From Phorcus lineatus (lineage: Eukaryota; Mollusca; Gastropoda; Trochida; Trochidae), in assembly GCA_921293015.1 (NCBI GenBank), contig OV121081.1, positions 372,001 to 436,000 on the forward strand: a stretch of DNA of 64,000 nucleotides. Reading direction: 5' to 3'. Made by a program: the position numbers and the translations under genes. This document shows, in pieces, positions 43,851-56,900 of this stretch. How positions within the stretch are numbered: position 1 is the stretch's first letter; the number at the start of each line of letters is the position of its first letter. The notes beneath the pieces were generated by a model. That model saw only the letters and a list, made by a program, of their open reading frames with translations, ran no database searches and was not told where the DNA came from.

Positions 43851-46048
43851 GCTCATTCCTTTTTTTTAAAGTATTTAAATCGTAATTTCTTTTTATCTAT
43901 AAATAAGAGAATACGTAAGCGCTGCTAACTCATGTTCCCTCACTTCCAACCGTGATAAAAAAGCACTAGTTTCATCAAAGATTACATCAAAATACATATA
44001 GGTCCTACCCACATCAGGATCGTATATGGATTGTGGTTGACACGTATTCTGAGGTTGTGGAAAACTAGAATGAAAGTTTGGGAGATATGCCTTGAACAAA
44101 ACAACTTCCTCCTAAGCTCACTGTGAATAACGTTCCATTAAAACTTAAAACAATGAAATTCATAAACAAATAAAACCATTGAAGGACCATGGTTGGCACG
44201 TGTGTCACATTTTGATGCTAGCATACATAGGTTCGGAGATAAGCTCTGGACAACAGGATTTCTTCAAAGCACAAAAAATGTTTAAATCTACAAATATTTC
44301 AGAGTTAAATACCTAATAATGCAAAAGGCGAATCTTCATATCATAGGTATTAAATGATCAATTATCTCATCGTTTTAACTACTAGTGTCTGAGTTTAAAG
44401 TAAACAAATTAATCGCCTTCATGGTCTGTAACACAAGAAAGAAATTTAAAATCTTAAGAATTATGAAGGTACATGACATAAATATACTAAATGCACATCT
44501 AGGGTTCATAGAAATTACATATGTTACATTTTTTAAAAGTTACATAACATTTAAACAATTGGTGTTTGAGATATGAGAGGAACAAAAAACATGAAGTATG
44601 GAAACTTTTGAAACATCAACATTGGAATTTATTCATTCAAATATGCATTGAGATATTTGGCTATATCAAAACATTATGACAAATCAAGCCATTTGATAAA
44701 GTGTTAAATACATTTTTATCACTGAAAAAGGTATCTATAATTATTCATACATTAATAACTTGACTTGCTGTTTTAACAAGGTGCTTCTATGTAATATAAA
44801 AACATAGCAATCAGTAGCTCACACCTTTTATATATAAAATACTTACGTATAAACTGTCAGTTCAGCAGATCTTTTCAGCAATTTTTGTTCTATAAATAAC
44901 AATGAATAAGGTAGCGAACTCATGGTGGGTGTTTTTATGAGCATCAGTTTTAAAGCATATAAACCAGTCTTGCTAAAATTGTGGACTTTTATCTTTCGTT
45001 TAAAAAGGCTTTTAAAAAGGACCCTCTTTCAAGTCCTAAAGAAAGATGGTTTTATAGCTTTTTATTTTAAATGTATAATCCTAAACCTTTCATTTCTTTT
45101 CATGACTCTCCCCTGGTGGCTGTATTTTTATTCCGACCATCCCATGAAATACTCCGACCAACCCCTGACATTATGACCGATCCTGTCGAAGAACACGAGT
45201 TCACCAACAACTACTTCAGACTGCACATGCTTCCGATTATGGACCAACAGATGAAACTAGTCCAGCACGAGTACGCCAATTTACAAGCAGCATGCAGACT
45301 CCCATAGAACATTGATGTAATGAACTCAACGTCAACGTTACTAAACGTCTAATATTACAAAACAGACTTCATCGACGTTTTCAAACGTTGCCAAAAGGAT
45401 GCAAAGCAAATTGCCTTGCGGACAAATGAGAACAAAAACACAACAAAAAAGGTTGCAGTCGTGTTAACTAACTCTTTGTCAATAAATATGTGAATTCTCA
45501 CCTTTTAACGGTTGATATTAAATGATATATTTTGCTCTTTACCTTCTTAGAAACATTGGCTTATGCGTTACATTTTTAATAGAATATGATAAGCTGAATC
45601 TATTTTTCTAGCTTAAGAGAAAACATTTTAACATAAAAAACAAATCTTGCATCATGCAGAGGTCTCCCGGCTCACAGTGTTTATCATGGAATCATAAAAT
45701 CAACTTCATCTGGTCATGGCGACTCGACAATTCTTTGTCTCTCCAATTTTAATGTAGAATGGGGCGGTGCCCCTTACATTAATGAGTCCATCCACAAAAC
45801 AGGAAAAAGTTTGATAAATTATCATATTGATTTAAGCGAAAATTTAGTGAATTTTTTTCCCCCAATAAACATCTTCTTGTTTGTTTTTACAATAAGGGTT
45901 AACAGACTGTTCAATCAAATTCATTCACGTGTATTTCATCATAAAATGTTTCACGGACTGGCCGGACATATATTAAAAAATTAAGAAAATCATAGTACTT
46001 TTAAAGATATGATTGACTACGGCTAAGTTTGTTTTTTTTGGTTTTTTT
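43851..46048. other. intergenic between the 33-bp repeat and reductase copy 2
   Basis: Mostly AT-rich and featureless. The minus frame 43893-44099 and the plus frame 45071-45307 have coding-like composition but no recognisable family. The second includes HEFTNNYFRLHMLPIMDQQM and stops at 45307. Either could be a retroelement or exon remnant. Confidence 0.3.
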
Positions 46049-49000
46049 TTAGCTGCCCGAGGCACATTCCCCCTTCCCTTCCCTCTCACAGAGCAGTCGA
46101 TGGTTTCGCATAGCATGAGCATGCCAGTCCAGTTGAGTGATGAGTTGCTCAGCCCCGCCCATCATGATGTCATTCAAGGGACTTCCGTCTTCCGCCAGGG
46201 ACTCTTGCACCTTGGGGATGCCGAATATGTTGGTCACACTCAGACAGCCCAGCGTTTCAAGCAGCTCCCTCAGCTGCATGGCAGCACGCATACCTCCGAA
46301 GATACCTGGGGTTGAGGAAATGTGAGGAGGACTTAGGGCTTGATCATGAAACTCCTTATGAACTTTGTCAGGAGACCACAGACAGATATAAATAATCATA
46401 TGGACCTCACAGTTAATATAATCACGAAAATCTTCCAAACAAGTTCGTATTTTGAAGAATTGTCAGTTAGACCGTTTCGTCAAGACATTTATATGAAGTA
46501 AAGTTTAAGAAAAGGCAGCACTGAAATCACTCTCATTATTCGATCAACTCCTCTTCGGATCAACGCAGTACAAGTAGGCTATATTCCTCTGTACTTTCAA
46601 AATCCCAAATTGTGGGAACATTATACCGTCCTTCGATCGTCCAATGAAAGATAATGTTACATCTCCGACTTTGCATACGTCTAAAGTTTCCAATGAACTT
46701 CGGTTTTCTCAACAGCTACGAAACCGACTGATTGCTCAGTTTAAAGTCACTGATTGAATCCAATATGATTATGTATTTCTAGCCATGAAAATGCTCCACT
46801 TGGAACGGAGGTCACAAGGAAAGCAATGAGTTTAGTAACCTCTGCGGGAAGAAAATGCACTGGTACGTACTCACCTTGAGAATAGCACACGATGCCGCTT
46901 GGCTTGTAACTATAGCAACTGCGCCCAAAGTGGTCGAGCATGTTGACGAGCGCCGGAGGGACGCTGTGATTGTATTCGGCTGAGACAACAACCACGGCAT
47001 CAGCTTGCCTCAGTTTGGTCGCTGCCTCGATTAACCAGACGGGCGCCTCGTTCTCGTCCTCATACTCAAAGAGAGGCTTCCTCAATAAAGGGAAGTCGAT
47101 TTCAAGAGGATCTATAAGGAAGATTTCCGGAATAAGCGATTGTGGATTTCCAACCAACCAATCTTAACTGACACAGAGTACATTTTTGGATGTTTAATGT
47201 GGCTTTAATAAGAACCAACATATCTTATGACCTGAATTAGGTTAAAATCCTCCTTATAAACTTTCATCTTTATCTCTAAATAACGAAGTTATATTTTCTC
47301 TGTTTTCACTGATATAAATGTTAAGAATTAAAAATTATGTGTCCACTTTAACGTGTATAATAGTTAAACGACCTCCGAAATTACGTTTGAATCATTGGCG
47401 CTTGTCACTGTCCGGTTTTCGATCACAAATCACGACACTAACCTATTTATTGTCACTTTGCATAACTGATAAGCATAAGGATTCAGATTTTCTGGAAAAA
47501 ACCACTACTTCTCGATAAAATAATACCATTTATTAAGTTTGACATATGTGACTCCATCAACAGACTCTGTTACCCTTTACAAGTCAACAGTAGTAATATC
47601 GGTTTTGAATATTACCAGTGTTTGGCAGGAATGATGATTATCATAAATGAAGGATCGTCGTATCAAGGTGGTTCAAATGCTCAATAGTTTGCAACTTCCC
47701 GTCGATATGTTTGTTTGCAGTACAATTGTCCATAGGTGCTTGAGTGACTATTTGGTTCCTTGAACGTTTTCTGTTTAAAGTGTCAGCACGATGGTGCCTC
47801 CAAAGCTTATTATTGCACACGATCGTTTTCAACGAGTGCAATCAAATCGAGAATTGCTAGACATTGAAAGGTCAGTTACATAAAACTGTCAACTGACGAC
47901 ATATATTTATAGAAAATCAACAGTCTACATCAAGTTTTGAAAGCATATCCAAGTGACCGGAGATTAAACTAAAACAAAAAGCTAAACCACGCCACATTTC
48001 TATACTGATTTCTATTTATTGTCTGAGCATCTGTCGAATGGACGATTGATAGGGTTCAGCATGGTACAATTGATAGGGGTCAACATGGTACGATTGATAG
48101 GGTTCAGCATATGGTACGATTGATAGGGTTCAGCATGGTACAATTGATAGGGGTCAGCATGGTTCGATTGATAGGGGTCATCATGGAACGATTGGTAGGG
48201 TTCAGCATGGTACGATTGTAGGAATCATCATGGTAGATTGATAAGGTTCAGCATGGTACGATTGATAGGATTCAGCATATGGTACAATTGGTAGAGATCA
48301 TCATGGTACGATTGGTAGGGTTCAGCATGGTACGATTGATAGGGGTAAGCATGGTACGATTGGTAGGGTTCAGCATGGTACGATTGATAGGATTCAGCAT
48401 GGTACGATTGATAGGGTTCAGCATGGTACGATTGGTAGGGTTCAGCATGGTACGATTGATAGTATTCAGCATGGTACGATTGGTAGGGTTCAGCATGGTA
48501 CGATTGATAGGATTCAGCATGGTACGATTGATAGGGTTCAGCATGGTACGATTGGTAGGGTTCAACATGGTACGATTGATAGGATTCAGCATGGTACGAT
48601 TGATAGGGTTCAGCATGGTACGATTGGTAGGGTTCAACATATGGTACGATTGATAGGGTTCAGCATGGCACGATTGATAGGGATCAGCATGGTACGATTG
48701 ATAGAGATCAGCATGGTACGATTGATAGGGTTTAACATGGTACGACTGATAGGGTCTAATATGGTACGATTGATAGGGTTCAGCATGGCACGATTGATAG
48801 GGATCAGCATGGTACGATTGATGGGGTTTAGCATGGTACGATTGATAGGGATCAGCATGGTACGATTGATAGGGTTCAGCATATGGTACGATTGATGGGG
48901 TTTAGCATGGTTCGATTGATCGGGTTCAGGATGGTACGATAAAAAGTGTGCAACATGGTACGATTGATAGGGTGTAGCATATAGTAACCTATACCCCACA

Positions 49001-49471
49001 TACACTTATAGCAGGGAATAATAATATGCCTCGAATTACCTTACGGTTTAGATAATAATTTGTGAAACGGAAGGTTGATTTGTCGAGTTTGCTATAGTTA
49101 AGGAGAACCTACTTGTCCGAAGCAGTGGTCAAGTGCGCACATCCTTTCCTGTGGCATGCGGAATTAAATTTGAATGATGGTGAGAAAACAACAGGACATC
49201 AGAAGACGAATTTGAACTGTTTCAGAAAATAGTCCAAATGAAAAATAGGTAAGCATTCATGTAGTTCATACCATGAGAATATGGCAACAGAAATACTACA
49301 AAATAATGCATCCGATAGGTCAAATAGAATCAACTAACCAAACACGTGCACCACGTGGTTCGACTGGAGTAGAACACGCTCCACGAAGCGAGCGACTCTG
49401 GCCCCCATCCTGCCCTCTCTCGTGCTGCCCAGAAACAGGACAACTTTAAGTTTGGAGTCAGGCGTCGACAT
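46049..49471 (-). CDS. NAD(P)H-dependent FMN reductase-family protein, copy 2 (3 exons, 208 aa)
   Basis: Paralog of the gene at 29433-31734 with the same predicted activity. Exons on the minus strand: 49471-49339, 47111-46875, 46305-46049. Introns are GT-AG, both phase 1. Exon 2 is 237 nt in both copies, and the total here is 627 nt including the stop. Motifs: GSTREGRMG at residues 15-23, SAEYNHSVPPAL, and YKPSGIVCYSQG at the second junction. Compared with copy 1 the C-terminus is longer (EREGKGECASGS) and many surface positions differ, so the duplication is not recent. Intron 1 holds MITE copy 3 and the 24-bp minisatellite. No stop or frameshift interrupts it, so it looks functional. Confidence 0.92.
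47164..47580. mobile_element. MITE of the TTAA-flanked family, copy 3
   Basis: Left end TTAACTGACACAGAGTACAT. The interior shares GATGTGGCTTTAATAA-like, GTTTGAATCATTGGCGC and CTTCTCGATAAAATAA sequence with copy 1. The right end (ACTCTGTTACCCTTTA) has lost the exact TTAA. It lies in intron 1 of reductase copy 2, whereas copy 2 of the MITE lies in intron 1 of reductase copy 1. Confidence 0.65.
48039..48982. repeat. 24-bp minisatellite in intron 1 of reductase copy 2 (about 38 units)
   Basis: The unit is CATGGTACGATTGATAGGGT then TCAG. Some units carry an extra AT (CATATGGTAC), which changes the phase. Variants GATTGGTAGGG and GGATTCAG alternate in a regular pattern at 48300-48640, showing block duplication. 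Both strands carry open frames (84-124 codons), which are artefacts. Confidence 0.95.
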
Positions 49472-50235
49472 ATTGGAGTCAGATGGGGAATCTGAGAGAA
49501 ACGCACTGGCAGAAGTTCTAAAGGCGTCAAAGTTGCAACCTCTTACGGCTGAATACTCGAGAGCAATTAGGATATAGAAAATTCACCTCACGTGACAGAG
49601 CGCGAACTTCAGATTGGACTCCTTGGTTGTCTACAACATTTGTATGGAAATTAGTATCTTTGTACCCAAAAAAAAAGCAAAAAGAAAGGTCACATGAACA
49701 GCTTTGTTTCGCTGTAAACAATCTAAAGTATTATAAAAACTTGAAAAATGTAAATATTTGTCTGAAATGTCTCATTAACACAAGTGCTATTGGATATTCT
49801 GATCATATTGGAGACGGATTTGCTCGCATTTTGTACGTGCTATGCATGAAGGCTCGAATCATAATATAAGTCAAGGATCAAACGGAACGACTGCAGAAGC
49901 TGAGCTATTCTACACGGCAAATTGATGGTGCATTGAAATCAATCGACATTGACTTTTTCCCCTGTACATCACGACGTTGATTTTATTGCCGGGCTAAAAT
50001 TATTCGCGCAATTGGCGCTGTAGTTAAATAGTAGCTTTATATAATTTGGTAAGTTGATCACTAAGATGAATATCTATTCAGATGTTGCTCACGACTGCAC
50101 TGTCGCCAAACAATCATCAACTTAACTGAAACTGCCCTGTCGCTGTAAAAACAGACATCACCTGATTCTTAATCCTAAGAAAATCTATCACATTGCCATC
50201 TTCAGACCACAATGCCCACATCAACTAGGCCCTAG
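49472..50235. other. intergenic, upstream of reductase copy 2
   Basis: This would hold the promoter of the minus-strand gene. No TATA or other element can be assigned with confidence. Confidence 0.3.
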
Positions 50236-50465
50236 GTGAGGGGCACAGGGTATGTTGATGAAGTCAAATATGTCAAACTTCATAGATTGCGTTATTTTAT
50301 CAAGAAGTAGTGAGTGTCTCTGAAAATTTCCGTCTTAAGCCTATCAGTTAAGTATGGAGACGATAAACATGTTAAATGTTGCGATTTTTTGTGTGGGGAA
50401 TATCATATTTTGGCTCTCATTTAAGCCACATGAAAATTATGAAAAAGACTCTGTGTCATTTTTAA
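50236..50465. mobile_element. MITE of the TTAA-flanked family, copy 4 (inverted, deleted)
   Basis: The left end GAGGGGCACAGGGTATGTTG and right end ACTCTGTGTCATTTTTAA are the family termini in opposite orientation to copy 1. The interior retains GTCAAATATGTCAAACTT and TATTTTATCAAGAAGTA (inverse of copy 1), but about half the element is missing. Confidence 0.6.
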
Positions 50466-50519
50466 TGTTTCCGGAATAGTCTAAAACATAGAGTTATGCA
50501 GGGCTATGCAGCTCTACCT

Positions 50520-50711
50520 GAAGTTGATCAGGAGGTATGAAGTTGGATGGTACTTTCTGAACAGATGCGTTTTCAAAGCTGCTTTAAACAAGTTGAGTTG
50601 TACTTGCTTTATATCCTTTGGCAGATGATTCCTAAGTGACGGGAGCATATTTCTGAGTAATGTTTTAGAGGTAAGCTTGAGCTGTTCCATGGTAACACTT
50701 GTAAATGCCAA
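50520..50711 (-). pseudogene. LINE ORF2 C-terminal fragment (CR1/Jockey-like)
   Basis: The minus-strand frame contains LLRNMLPSLRNHLPKDIKQ and LFKAALKTHLF, the pattern seen at the end of CR1/Jockey-type ORF2 (WN.LP..I, then F.K.LK.HLF). It is only about 60 codons and the reverse transcriptase body is absent to the right. Confidence 0.5.
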
Positions 50712-51817
50712 AGATTAAGCAACCAGCTGTGATGTCTCCATAATCTATCGTACAGCAACATATTTTCAACTTATAATAACCCGCAATGGTTAAGGTATAT
50801 TTACTGAAAATTTCAGTTAGTCAGACCCTTGCAATGTATCCTCCGGGCATTCCTATGAAAAGCCTATACCCTTCCTTTTAATTCTACGGCCCTTGGCTTA
50901 ATAATGCACCATAAGCATAACACATGAGACAATATACATTGTATTACACATAGAATAATTAGGGGATAGGCCAAAATCTGTGAATACTCAAAGGCATACA
51001 AAAAATGTCAAAACTCTGTGGTTATATTTATTTAAAAAAGAACGCGGAGTTGAATTATGTTTGGAAAACGTTTTCAGCAGGTACATTCTGTCAATGTTTC
51101 ACCAGGCCGATTAATTCAGTAACTAACACTAAGTACTAATATATAGAGACTGATGACCAACCGTCTCGTTTGAAAGATAGACTCTGAGCAGACTATATAG
51201 TTTATTGGTGTGCATGAAAATTACAGATACATGGCTGACAATCAAAACGCAGAGAAAAACTAGGTTCAGCTTTTGTTTTTTGCTCTGTGAACACCAGAGA
51301 TCATACGACTTAAGCAGTGCTGTGCTGTATTTTTTATCATTTGGGTTACATGCATTAGATAAGTCTCATTTGAAAGTTCATGAACAAATCATTTGATTAC
51401 ATTCAGAATTAGTAGCATAGCCCAAATAGGGTTAACAGCAATAAACCGAGTCTACAATTAAGCTCAATGTTGCATCCAACATATTTACAAACCTGAGTCA
51501 GCATGTAACAAAGATAATCTTACTGAAAATTTTGATTTCCTATGCCAACAGGTTAAAGGTTTTTGCGATTTTGCCTGCCGGACAGTCAGTATTTGAGTAT
51601 ACAACTTTGGGTTTTTTCAAATATGCGTTATGAACAAGCTGTTTTAGCAATCGATGGACCGTCAAAACAAACAATGAAATCTCTTTAGATGAAAGGCCAG
51701 AAAATGATTTTTTTTTTCACCAAAATACCCTTCCGACATATCACTGAGATAATCAAAACATCTTGTATGAATATGTATGAATATACTTTGGGCCTAACTT
51801 TAGAATCCCTCACCAAA

Positions 51818-51880
51818 TTTACCGATGTGCAAACTCGGCGTAAATCCGCTACGCGGATTCACACAATTTGCACATCGGTT
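51818..51880. repeat. nested palindrome (hairpin 6)
   Basis: The outer arms ACCGATGTGCAAA (51821-51833) and TTTGCACATCGGT (51867-51879) are perfect complements. Inside them is a second palindrome, AATCCGCTACGCGGATT. The GCTACGC core matches hairpin 2. Confidence 0.85.
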
Positions 51881-52171
51881 TTTAAGTTTATACCTCCATG
51901 AACTTAATAAACGTTGAAGTCAATTCTTAAATACCTTACATGAAAATAAGACATTTGCGGCTTCTTGCCACATCAATTGTGTTTATTTTGTGGGACCTTT
52001 TTATTGGTGAGTCCGTCTTCTTTAGCCCTAAGATATTGAAAGACTATCTTTTGTAACCCTTGGATTCCTGTCGACGGATTTTAGGGTAAGTTTGTCTTGC
52101 GTAAGGTTTGGCTAATCATTGCAGAAAAATAAAAAAAAAGGTACAAAGGTAAGGCATTTGAAAATCTGCCC

Positions 52172-52287
52172 TAGATTTGGAAACCCCCCACAGATTTGGA
52201 AATCCCCCACAGATTTGGAAAACCCCACAGATTGGAGGCCTGCCATGGATTCGAGTCACATACATACATACATACATACATACATTA
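52172..52287. repeat. 19-20 bp short array and (CATA)n microsatellite
   Basis: Three to four units of AGATTTGGAAACCCCCCAC with small length changes. About 20 bp later there are seven CATA/ACAT tetranucleotides. Confidence 0.85.
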
Positions 52288-53349
52288 ATGAAGTTCCGAA
52301 ATGGTACGAAAGGGTAATTTTAGGAGACATAAACCTGAATTTTAATTTTGAAGTTTACAATGGAGTATGTAATTAGAGGAGGAAAAGGAAGGGGGAGGGT
52401 TTAGTTTGTGGTATGTGGTTTTAGATACGGGCCACCGTTTATTTGATATAGGTGCCTAAGGCGTGAGATATCTGTGGTTTGTTGTGTGGGTTGAGGATAT
52501 GTCGTATCTTGTATGATTTGATGTTGTGTTGTAAGAGTGGAGTGGAGTTTTGCGCCGCGTGTTGATGTGTGTGCACTGTGTAAGTATGTGTACGATTGCT
52601 TCTGTGGCCCTAATGTGTAATTTAGGCTTTAACGGCTTTTGACCTCTTGTTTAGAGTGTGGTAGGCGGTGTATAATAGTGTTTAGTTTAAGACCCTCTTT
52701 TGCCGCTCTGTCGGCTGTTTCGTTTCCGAACACACCGAGCACCCAGAGGAGTATATCTGGTATAGCATTTAGGATTTGTGAAATTATGCCTGCGCCGTTT
52801 TCAGTTGATTTACAATTGATTGCTTTCCCGATCTTACAGATAATATACCATATGTGTTTGAATAGAAAATTGTCTTCTCAGCATAAAAGAATAATGTAGC
52901 GAGTTCTTTTAATTAAGTGCGTTGTCGGTGTAATTCAAAACATGAAAGTAAAGTGGTTGTAGATTATAGATGGATTTACAAAAACAGTATGTCGTGATTT
53001 TTTATTGTAAATGAGTTACCATACTTAGTCTCTGCCGGGTATGTTAATCTCCCGTTTGATGTTGATTGAGTTTAGACAGACATGTATACTTAGGCCTACA
53101 TTTGTTTATTTATTCAAAACGAAAACATTCTCAGAGTAAAAATAACAACAACACCAAGTATCCGATTATTTTATTTAAACTCTACGAACATCTACGAAAC
53201 GTCGGCGACATCACCCAATGGTGGAAGCAGACGTTAAACTTCAACCCAACAACATCTACGAAACCACCGCCCGTATATGTCTACGAATCCACTGGACATT
53301 TACGTCTACGAACCGGTCTGATCTACGAATTCAATAAATTCAATAAATT

Positions 53350-53534
53350 CTGTCTAATGTTGCATCATGTTTTTCATGTAAATTAAGTAAATTATCTGTC
53401 TATCTTAACTGTTTTGACATGAATTGTTTTTTAATATTATGTTATTGTTTGTCTTCATTCTGGAGAATTGTAATTATACAAAACAAATTTCCCTTTTGGG
53501 ACAATAAAGATTATCTTATCTTATCTTATCTTAA
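53350..53534 (+). mobile_element. LINE 3' tail ending in (TTATC)n
   Basis: The sequence AATTTCCCTTTTGGGACAAT followed by AAAGATTATC and repeated TTATC (53505-53534) has the form of CR1/L2/RTE-class LINE 3' ends, which finish in a short tandem repeat instead of poly-A. No ORF remains upstream, so this is a 5'-truncated insertion. Confidence 0.55.
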
Positions 53535-53941
53535 TTCACCTTCAGCCACTTTTCCGCTTTTATGTTTGTAGCGGTACTCGTTTCAGCACGAACATGAGAG
53601 TTACGTCCCTTTTATTGTTCAACATGTGTGTCTGGATGGTACACTTACGCAGTGAAATATTCTATTAAAACCTTATTGTTGAACCTAGAAACATCCAACA
53701 ATAATTATTTATTATGATCAAGCGAGTACGTCTATTATATCGTGTTGCATAAACGTTTATTTGGACACTCAAGGGATCGAAAGGGAAAGTTTTCTTAGAG
53801 TTGAAATGAAGACTTAAATGCAAATCAAGTCGGTCACTGTCTGTCAGTTTCTAAGATCATCAACCCTATCCCTAGCCTCAATTAGCTTAAGTCTGATAAG
53901 ATTCCGGATATCTGCCATTTTTATAAACGTTGTAACACAAA

Positions 53942-56900
53942 ATGGCGTTCAGTATAGCCGCAAAGCGGTTCATCAGTAATCTGAGGCATGGGAACTTTCG
54001 ACCAACGGTGCATACGATGTTCATTTGTTCTCGTTTAAGGAGAGTCGACGTTCATAAACATTGCTTGAAATTGAGATGCTTGTCGCATACATCAAATAAT
54101 CTTTCTAACAGTTCAAAATCCTCTCATGTCTCAAATGACACAGAGTATAGTTCAGATGTTTCTTTGAGAAACATCACTATGGATTACAAGTATGTTTTAA
54201 AGGAAAACACAGAGAGTGAAGAAGCATTATCTGAAAACGTAGGAAGGGAAGATGAACTAGCTTTCAGTTCAGGTCATGAATTGAAGAAAATAACTAAACA
54301 ACATATGGAAGAGAAGTTCCACCTGGGTGAATATGTGAAGCAATCAGAGACTGTTTCACAACTTGTTGAACTAGGCGTTGACTTGACTACATTGCAAAGG
54401 GTGCGTGGTGCGGCTGATATGATCATAAAGCTGGACTTTGAAAGTGAAATCAAACCTTACTTATACTTCCTTCATGATGTTGGGGTTGCAGACAAGGACA
54501 TGGGACATTACATCAGCAAGAACCCGCTGGTATTTAAGGAGTCATTAGAGGACCTGCAAGCAAGAGTCAGTTACTTACAATCTAAAAAGTTTCCCCAGGA
54601 GGCCATAGCTAGGATAGTCACTAAAGCACATGTCTTTCTACTCATGTCGACCCCACAGATAGATGGTAAACTGGGATATCTTCAGAAGGAATACAAACTG
54701 TCAGGTATCAAGTTTAAGTCTTTAACGTGAAAATCATTAGATAAAGCCGTGTGTAGTTATGGTTGTAGATGATCTGCATTGTTGAGATTTTTAATATGAA
54801 TATATAAAAATACAAATGTGAAAAGCATCATTTTTCAATCATGTCAATAGGCTCGTGTGTTTACTTAGAGTAAGTCATTTTATGCCTAAACACTATGACC
54901 TAATTTAATGTTGTAATTTGAAGGTAATGAGGTCCGGTCTGTTGTCACAAGATTGCCGAAACTGATTACATGGAATCTACAGAAACTAAAGGTAAAAAAA
55001 TCACTTGAATTAGTAACACAATTGTAGTAAGTGGACAAGATTAAGGATGAAAAACGCTACAGAAACAATAAATTGAATAGAACAAGTAAAGAAGTGAGCA
55101 CAGCTCACATACCCCCGCTTCAAACTATAGTCTGGCTTTCTTTGTTGGTCTTACCCTCAAAAAGCTCACTTAGGGATCATGGTTGATAAGTGTATTAAGT
55201 TTGTTGAAGCTAGCATGTATAGTTTAGGAGATATGCTCAGGAAAAAGCACTTTGTCAGATAGTCATTGTTTTAGTAACGTTTCCATGTAAAACGCAAAAA
55301 ATAAAAATAATTTGTTGGTCTTACCCTCAAGAGACGCACCAATATGGATAAGTGTATGAAGTTTGGTGATGATAGCATGTATGGTTTAGAAGATATACTC
55401 CGGACAAAGGACTTAGTCATAAATTCACTGTTTTTGTCATGTTTCCATGGAAAGTGCAAAAAAATAAAAATCATTTGTTGGTCTAACCCTCAAAAGGCAC
55501 ATTAATGGATCATGGTTGATAAGTGTATGAAGTTTGGTAAAGATAGCATGTATAGTTATGAAGATATACTCCGTACAAAGGACTTTGTCACTGTTTAAGT
55601 CATGTTTCCATGGAAACCGCAAAAAATAAAAATCATTTGTTGGTCTAACCCTCAAAATCACATCTAGGGATCATGTTTTATAAGTGTATGAAGTTTGATG
55701 AAGATAGCATGTATAGTTTAGGATAAATGCTCCGGACAAAGGACTTGGTCATAGAGTCACTGTTTTAGTCATGTTTCCATGGAAACCTAAAAAAATAAAA
55801 ATCATTTGGTGGTCTAACCCTCAAAAGGCACATCTAGGGATCATGGTTGATAAGTGTATGAAGTTTGTTGAAGCTAGCATGTATAGTTTAGGAGATATGC
55901 TCCGGACAAAGGATTTGGTCATGGAGTCACTGTTTTAGTCATGTTTCCATGGAAACCGCAAAAAATAAAATTCATTTGTTAGTCTAACCCTCAAAAGGCA
56001 CATCTAGGGATCATGGTTGATAAGTGTATGAAGTTTGGTGAAGCTAGCATGTATAGTTTAGGAGATATGCTCCGGACAAAGGACTTGGTCATAGAGTCAC
56101 TGTTTTAGTCATGTTTCCATGGAAACTGCAAAAAATAAAAATCATTTGTTGGTCTAACCCTCAAAAGGCACATCTAGGGATCATGGTTGATAAGTGTATG
56201 AAGTTTGGTGAAGCTAGCATGTATAGTTTAGGAGATATGCTCCGGACAAAGATTTGTGACGGACGGACAGACGGACAGACAGACGGACGGACAGAATGAA
56301 CGCTATATACCCCCGCTTACGCTGTAAGGCGGGGGTATAATTAGTAACAACATAATTTTATGGAAAAGAGTAGATAACTCTAGGAGACAAGACATTTTGT
56401 AAATTTTCAATAAAAGTTAGGGCTGGGACGGGTGGGTAAAGAGTTGGACCCGGGTACCCAACACCTTACCCGAACCCGTTTTGATCACGTGACAAATAAG
56501 TGAAGTATTGATTAAAGTGTCGGTGTTTCTTGCATTTAGTAGTCCTTGCAATTTAATAAAAAAAATTCTGGTCCAAATACATGCAACTGGAGGAGGCAAA
56601 GGAGGTGTAGTTCAAACAGTGTGATATATATTTTATACCATTGAAGTTATGGCCAACACAGGGACACTCTCCAGTCCTCATACTTGATTATATTTTCCCA
56701 TAGTTTAACTTAGTGTATAGATTGTTAACCTCAGCAGTGTACAAACAAGGTTTTTCTTATATCATTGAATGATAATGTCTCTCAATTTCCGTTTTTTACA
56801 AGCATTATATATGTAAAATGTACATAATTTATTTGTCTTGTTAAATCGATGAAATATTTAGGTTGTCAAATTTAACATACACTTCAATAGATCATACCTT

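Larger units (their letters stand above)
50712..53349. other. intergenic, no gene recognised
   Basis: Contains the nested palindrome (51818-51880), a short array AGATTTGGAAA/CCCCCCAC of 3-4 copies (about 52172-52238) and a CATA microsatellite (about 52258-52287). A 106-codon frame at 53066-53386 is low complexity with short internal TCTACGAA repeats and is not convincing. Confidence 0.4.

Noticed and set aside
48039-48982. CRISPR-like regular array of 24-bp units
   Set aside because: There are no unique spacers. It is a head-to-tail minisatellite in a eukaryotic intron.
49330-49530. 66-codon minus-strand ORF over the reductase copy 2 first exon
   Set aside because: It is in the wrong frame. 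The real exon (49471-49339) carries the GSTREGR motif and a phase 1 donor.
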